From Actinomycetota bacterium (GTDB lineage Bacteria > Actinomycetota > Humimicrobiia > Humimicrobiales > Humimicrobiaceae), in assembly GCA_018399435.1 (NCBI GenBank), contig JAGYOJ010000095.1, forward strand, positions 1 through 6,596: a stretch of DNA of 6,596 nt, given 5' to 3'. Under the pieces are notes generated by a model. It saw only the letters and a list, made by a program, of their open reading frames with translations. It had not been told where the DNA came from and did not search any database. Shown in pieces: positions 5,881-6,596 of the stretch (the first letter of the stretch is position 1; each line of letters starts with the position of its first letter). The translations under genes were made by a program, and so were the position numbers.

Positions 5881-6596
5881 TTAACTAAACTCTTTTACTG
5901 CTTTTACTATGTCTTTTTTATGCGGAATACTTGCTTGTTCTAAAGTAGAATTATAAGGAATAGGCGTATTAAGTCCAGCAACAATTTTAACTGGAGCATC
6001 TAACCAATCAAAAGCTTGATTGTTTACCTTTGCGCAAATATCAGATGCAATACTGCCCCGCTCGCAAGCTTCGCTAACAACTACTAGATGATTTGTCTTT
6101 TTAACAGAATTTATAAGAGCTTCTTCATCTAATGGCACAAGAGTTCTAGGATCTATAACTTCACAGCTAATTCCATCTTTTTCAAGCTCCTCTGCTGCCT
6201 TTAGGGATTCAAATAACATATTTGAATAAGCAAATATAGTTACATCAGTTCCTTCTTTTTTAATGTCGGCCTTGCCAAAAGGTATGGTATATTCTTCTTC
6301 TGGAACTTCCCCCTTGTTTAGATAAATCATTTTTTGTTCTATAAACATAACAGGATTATTATCCCTAACCGCAGTTTTTAGTAAGCCTTTTGCATCATAA
6401 GGGGTTGCAGGCATTACAACTTTTAATCCTGGAACATGATAAAACCAAGCTTCCAGGCTTTGCGAGTGTTGCGCTGCCACTCCTCTTCCAGCTCCTCCCT
6501 GGGTCCTAAGCACTAAAGGCACATTTAGGCTATCGCCAGTCATATATCTAATTTTTGCTGCCTGGTTAACAATCTGGTCCATTGCAAGAGTTGTAA
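5881..6596 (-). CDS. Thiamine-diphosphate 2-oxoacid (pyruvate/acetoin-type) dehydrogenase E1 beta subunit, N-terminus cut by the window edge
   Basis: The frame runs off the right edge. Four more codons lie before the Met at 6582 (TTLA-MDQIVNQAAKIRYMTG), so that Met is internal, as expected from the family's 'AMDQIVNQAAK' segment. About 237 of the usual 325 or so residues are visible; the missing N-terminus would carry the glutamate that activates the cofactor. Conserved segments, numbered from the internal Met, include GVAAQHSQSLEAWFYHVPGL (34-53) with the active-site histidine, PYDAKGLLK (61-69), NNPVMFIEQKMIY (75-87), GEVPEEEYTIPFGKA (91-105), the C-terminal transketolase domain with EVIDPRTLVPLD, and PIPYN near the end. 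E1 beta pairs with E1 alpha, normally encoded just upstream and here outside the window. No E2 or E3 gene follows; a transaldolase gene does. Pyruvate, acetoin and branched-chain substrates cannot be told apart from this part. Confidence 0.92.
   Translation of the reverse strand, partial: TTLAMDQIVNQAAKIRYMTGDSLNVPLVLRTQGGAGRGVAAQHSQSLEAWFYHVPGLKVVMPATPYDAKGLLKTAVRDNNPVMFIEQKMIYLNKGEVPEEEYTIPFGKADIKKEGTDVTIFAYSNMLFESLKAAEELEKDGISCEVIDPRTLVPLDEEALINSVKKTNHLVVVSEACERGSIASDICAKVNNQAFDWLDAPVKIVAGLNTPIPYNSTLEQASIPHKKDIVKAVKEFS

Noticed and set aside
1..6596. CRISPR arrays, insertion sequences, tRNA or rRNA genes, riboswitches
   Set aside because: No regularly spaced repeats, transposase, structural RNA or cobalamin riboswitch-like leader was seen. 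The intergenic regions are too short (about 105 bp or less) for most of these.

Overview
The window looks like chromosomal DNA from a low-G+C (roughly one third G+C by eye) anaerobic bacterium. All seven genes I can support lie on the minus strand, so transcription runs from right to left. A corrinoid protein next to an MttB-family methyltransferase points to anaerobic C1 metabolism. A LacI-type repressor, sugar isomerase and mutarotase homologues, and purine-rich GGAGG ribosome binding sites also fit a bacterium. Clostridia-like Firmicutes or a low-GC candidate phylum such as Atribacterota would fit, but there is no rRNA or other marker, so the phylum is unresolved.

Layout in transcription order. 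(1) 6596-5881: the C-terminal three quarters of a thiamine-diphosphate E1 beta subunit (pyruvate/acetoin/2-oxoacid dehydrogenase type), cut by the right edge. (2) 5859-4660: a 399-residue transaldolase-family protein 21 bp downstream, so these two probably form one transcription unit. A strong 12-bp hairpin follows the transaldolase. (3) 4556-3504: a LacI-family repressor with a TTG start and no visible Shine-Dalgarno sequence, behind its own TATAAT box. (4) 3399-1: a tight four-gene operon of corrinoid protein, MttB-like methyltransferase, L-rhamnose mutarotase-like protein and L-fucose isomerase-like protein (cut by the left edge). No intergenic gap exceeds about 105 bp.

The best regulatory evidence is an 18-bp element with a 12-bp palindromic core centred on CG. 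It occurs identically upstream of the repressor gene and upstream of the four-gene operon. At the operon it lies between a perfect TTGACA -35 and a TATTTT -10 spaced by 17 bp, and both copies suit a LacI-family operator. The inferred logic is that the repressor controls itself and the operon and is released by a small, probably sugar-like, ligand.

The unusual point is the operon content. A corrinoid methyltransferase pair of the trimethylamine/glycine-betaine class is co-transcribed with two deoxysugar-type enzymes under a sugar-type regulator. One reading, which is inference only, is a pathway that demethylates a methylated sugar or sugar-like compound, passes the methyl group to C1 metabolism, and sends the freed sugar through mutarotation and isomerisation. 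The partner methyltransferase, the corrinoid reductive activase, the sugar kinase, the transporter and E1 alpha are not in the window.
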